A DNA stretch of 7,657 nt from Pedobacter sp. (GTDB taxonomy: Bacteria; Bacteroidota; Bacteroidia; Sphingobacteriales; Sphingobacteriaceae). The notes below the pieces were generated by a model, which worked only from the letters and a program-made list of their open reading frames with translations, was not told where the DNA came from and did no database searches. A program made the translations under genes and the position numbers. Positions 6,152 through 7,657 of the stretch are shown in pieces; position 1 is the first letter of the stretch; the number at the start of each line of letters is the position of its first letter. The DNA is taken from assembly GCA_030149995.1 (NCBI GenBank), contig JASLGV010000481.1:1-7657 (forward strand), written 5' to 3'.

Positions 6152-6721
6152 ATGAGAAATGTCTTGACCGTTATTTTGGCGATGTTTAGTTTTGGAGCAT
6201 TGGCGCAAGAAACATCTAATCAGGAAGTTAAATTTCCTATAGTTGATTCGAGCCCGGCAGATATTGTTTATTATCCGCTAAATGCCGCTAAAGCCAAACC
6301 GGAAGAAAACGTAGCGCCCCTTGTAAAAGTTATTTACTCGCGCCCCCAGAAAAAAGGACGTGACATATTCGGGATACTGGAACAATACGGAAAAGTATGG
6401 CGTTTAGGCGCTAATGAGAATACTGAAATTCATTTTTTCAAAAAAGCAATCATAGACGGTAAAAAGATTAAAGCGGGTTCGTACAGCCTTTTTGCCATTC
6501 CTGAAAAAGATAACTGGGTTTTTATTTTAAATAAGCAAACTGATAAATGGGGCGCTTATACCTATAACGAAAAGCTGGATGTCATACGGGTTAAAGTTCC
6601 GGTAAAAACCATTGCCAAACCGATTGAATATTGTTCCATCACCTTTGAAAAAACAAATCAGGGCGCAAATCTGGTTGTTGGATGGGATAAAACAATAGCT
6701 GAGCTGCCGATTTCGTTTTAA
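6152..6721 (+). CDS. Exported DUF2911-domain protein
   Basis: The 189 residues start with a signal peptide (MRNVLTVILAMFSFGALA, cleavage likely after A18). The DUF2911 domain covers about 35-179, seen from its conserved run: VIYSRPQKKGRDIFG (60-74), YGKVWRLGANENTEI (79-93), IDGKKIKAGSYSLFAIP (101-117), WVFILNKQTDKWGAY (122-136) and a DVIRVKVPV stretch (143-151). DUF2911 proteins are frequent in Bacteroidetes. They are predicted beta-rich and exported, and I know of no established biochemical role. There is no lipobox, so the protein is probably periplasmic or secreted. It follows the small membrane protein gene by 31 bases and ends at a strong terminator. A second ATG at 6159 is out of frame, and the start at 6152 gives the complete signal peptide. 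Confidence 0.9.
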   Translation: MRNVLTVILAMFSFGALAQETSNQEVKFPIVDSSPADIVYYPLNAAKAKPEENVAPLVKVIYSRPQKKGRDIFGILEQYGKVWRLGANENTEIHFFKKAIIDGKKIKAGSYSLFAIPEKDNWVFILNKQTDKWGAYTYNEKLDVIRVKVPVKTIAKPIEYCSITFEKTNQGANLVVGWDKTIAELPISF

Positions 6722-6728
6722 CAATAAA

Positions 6729-6767
6729 AATTAAAAAAGCCATCTCAAAAAGATGGCTTTTTTAATT
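6729..6767. terminator. Bidirectional terminator between convergent genes
   Basis: A perfect 17-bp stem is formed by 6729-6745 and 6751-6767, with core AAAAAAGCCATCT pairing to AGATGGCTTTTTT and loop CAAAA. It has a T-run on each strand. It lies 7 bases after the DUF2911 stop and 9 bases after the stop of the leftward NTF2-like gene, so it probably serves both. Confidence 0.93.
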
Positions 6768-6776
6768 GTAAAACGT

Positions 6777-7235
6777 TTAGATTTCTAAATCGGGATTGTT
6801 TCCGTTGCACAGAAACATTTTATAAATGCTGGTAATTTTCCAGCTTCCGCGCTTATCTTTCTCGATAATGATGAAATTCTGCTGATGCCCGTCAAAAAGC
6901 TGGTAATCTACATCAACACGCGCAATAACCAGGGCACCTGTTGCCGAAATAATGGTCGAAGAAATGCGGCACTCCTGCTGATCAATGCTTTCTTCTTTTT
7001 TCATCTGGTCTATTACATCCATCTTACTGTGCTTAATAACACGTACATCGCGGTTGGAAGTAAATACCGCATCGTTACTTAAAATGGCTTCCAGCTTTTT
7101 ATAATCGTTGTGTAAATAGCCCTCCATAAAATACTTGATAACTGTTTTATGGCTTGCGGTTGGCTTTTCAGATGCACAGGCAAACTGGTAAAGACTGGCA
7201 CTCAACAAAATAGTAATTAAAACTTTTAATTTCAT
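6777..7235 (-). CDS. Exported NTF2/SnoaL-like protein, function unknown
   Basis: The 152 residues begin with a signal peptide (MKLKVLITILLSASLYQFACA), cleavage likely after A21 (A-C-A). The mature part fits the cone-shaped NTF2/SnoaL-like alpha+beta fold. It has helix VIKYFMEGYLHNDYKKLEAILSNDAVFTS (32-60), then a strand-rich half with STIISATGALVIARVDVDYQL (93-113) and NFIIIEKDKRGSWKITSIYKMF (120-141); the W-K-I-x-S-I-Y ending is typical. This fold serves both enzymes and ligand-binding proteins, and no catalytic set can be read here, so no activity is assigned. Cys20 does not sit in a convincing lipobox (QFAC). The start at 7235 is the only one giving the signal peptide. The gene stands alone between two terminators. 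Confidence 0.78.
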   Translation of the reverse strand: MKLKVLITILLSASLYQFACASEKPTASHKTVIKYFMEGYLHNDYKKLEAILSNDAVFTSNRDVRVIKHSKMDVIDQMKKEESIDQQECRISSTIISATGALVIARVDVDYQLFDGHQQNFIIIEKDKRGSWKITSIYKMFLCNGNNPDLEI

Positions 7236-7237
7236 AT

Positions 7238-7286
7238 GGCTTATTTTTAACCAAAGTTCAGGTCATTTTTACAGATAAAATAAGCC
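7238..7286. repeat. 10-bp inverted repeat flanking the NTF2-like gene promoter region
   Basis: GGCTTATTTT (7238-7247) and AAAATAAGCC (7277-7286) are perfect inverted copies 29 bases apart, directly upstream of the start codon at 7235. Between them, on the minus strand, GAACTTTG (7259-7252) differs from the -7 consensus TAnnTTTG at one position. The inner copy would fall in the mRNA leader and the outer one near -25 to -35. They may be paired regulator sites; no matching -33 TTTG is seen. Confidence 0.5.
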
Positions 7287-7332
7287 GATTACACCTTTAT
7301 GGCGATGTGAAACCGATCGGGCATAAAAAAAT

Positions 7333-7367
7333 AAAAGCAAATCTCCAATCCTGGCAGATTTGCTTTT
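7333..7367. terminator. Intrinsic terminator after the AraC-family gene
   Basis: A perfect 12-bp stem AAAAGCAAATCT (7333-7344) pairs with AGATTTGCTTTT (7356-7367). The 11-base loop can itself pair CCA with TGG, extending the stem past a single bulged C. T-runs follow on both strands. It lies about 100 bases past the stop of the leftward AraC-family gene and upstream of the NTF2-like gene, so it most likely ends the AraC transcript. Confidence 0.88.
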
Positions 7368-7466
7368 TTAATCATTATTAACCTAAACAAGGAAAAACTT
7401 CTACAAAAATTTGTCCTGAATGTTTTTCAAAGGTAGTATCCAACATATACAAATAATAGGCCAAAA

Positions 7467-7657
7467 TCACCGTTTACCGATTTTGCCTAATTTTCTGTAA
7501 GTAAGCGGTGTAACACCAAAAGACTGCTTAAATAAGCGGATAAATGAACTGGCACATTCAAAGCCAACCAGCCTGACTACTTCCGTTAATGGATATGGCG
7601 TTGTTTTAAGCAGACTTTTAGACCGGCTTAACCTCAACTGCATTAAAAACTGGTGCA
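7467..7657 (-). CDS. AraC-family transcriptional regulator, C-terminal fragment (runs off right edge)
   Basis: Only the last 62 residues are in the window, read leftward from the edge to TGA at 7469-7467. They cover the end of the AraC DNA-binding domain: the connecting helix QFLMQLRLSRSKSLLKTT, the second helix-turn-helix (PLTEVVRLVGFECASSFIRLFKQSFG) and the closing VTPLTYRKL. These match the family signature (RLxRAxxLL, GFxxxSxFxRxFKxxFGxTPxxYR). The usual aromatic after the second S (SYF) is S here (CASSFIR), a tolerated change. The sensor domain and first HTH lie outside the window, so the signal cannot be inferred. Family members are often about 280-300 residues. The protein ends with the basic tail GKIGKR. 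Confidence 0.9.
   Translation of the reverse strand, partial: HQFLMQLRLSRSKSLLKTTPYPLTEVVRLVGFECASSFIRLFKQSFGVTPLTYRKLGKIGKR

Noticed and set aside
6527..6724. 65-codon minus-strand frame opposite the DUF2911 gene
   Set aside because: It is antisense to a gene with a recognised domain and signal peptide, and has no start context or domain of its own.
7173..7178. Cys20 of the NTF2-like protein as a lipoprotein cysteine
   Set aside because: The preceding residues are Q-F-A, not a normal lipobox, whereas A-C-A fits signal peptidase I cleavage after residue 21.
7462..7485. CAAAATC / GATTTTG inverted repeat at the end of the AraC-family gene
   Set aside because: It overlaps the stop codon, has AT-rich 7-bp arms and no T-run after it; the hairpin at 7333-7367 is a far better terminator.
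1..7657. Mobile elements, CRISPR arrays, tRNA/rRNA genes, phage or defence genes
   Set aside because: No transposase or integrase sequence, regularly spaced repeats, cloverleaf or defence-type domain was seen on either strand; the content is ordinary chromosomal genes.

Overview
The window looks like chromosome of an AT-rich member of the Bacteroidetes, most likely Sphingobacteriaceae (Pedobacter/Mucilaginibacter type). The grounds are inference. Shine-Dalgarno sequences are nearly absent before starts, Bacteroidetes-type -7 boxes (TAnnTTTG) lie upstream of two genes, a DUF2911 protein is present, and the phosphoenolpyruvate carboxylase has a Bacteroidetes-like HPTQFYP active-site variant. 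No mobile element, CRISPR array, tRNA or rRNA is visible.

Layout. (1) 1-766, minus strand: N-terminal 255 residues of phosphoenolpyruvate carboxylase (ppc), running off the left edge. (2) 767-1036: intergenic, with a strong 15-bp hairpin terminator that ends the next operon. (3) 1037-5582, minus strand: a compact four-gene operon transcribed tetR -> tolC -> emrA -> emrB, with gene junctions of -4, +9 and +8 bases. (4) 5583-5934: a 352-base AT-rich intergenic region. It holds the operon promoter with a perfect 9-bp inverted repeat placed across it (probable TetR operator) and the promoter of the rightward genes. (5) 5935-6721, plus strand: a 61-residue two-helix membrane protein followed by an exported DUF2911 protein. 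(6) 6729-6767: bidirectional terminator shared with the convergent gene. (7) 6777-7235, minus strand: exported NTF2/SnoaL-like protein. (8) 7333-7367: terminator. (9) 7467-7657, minus strand: C-terminal 62 residues of an AraC-family regulator, running off the right edge.

How the genes work together. The operon encodes a complete tripartite drug-efflux machine: an inner-membrane DHA2-family MFS antiporter (EmrB type), a periplasmic adaptor (EmrA/HlyD type) and an outer-membrane channel (TolC type). A TetR repressor heads the transcript and probably shuts off its own operon until a ligand binds. Because the operator candidate overlaps the -7 box, a simple autorepression circuit can be read from the DNA. 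The other genes are housekeeping (ppc), a regulator fragment, or exported and membrane proteins of unknown role.

I did not find a clearly novel multi-gene system. The observations most worth a second look are the operator/promoter architecture at 5593-5625, the uncharacterised small membrane protein paired with DUF2911, the inverted repeat flanking the promoter region of the NTF2-like gene, and an in-frame 12-bp tandem repeat inside motif C of the MFS pump.
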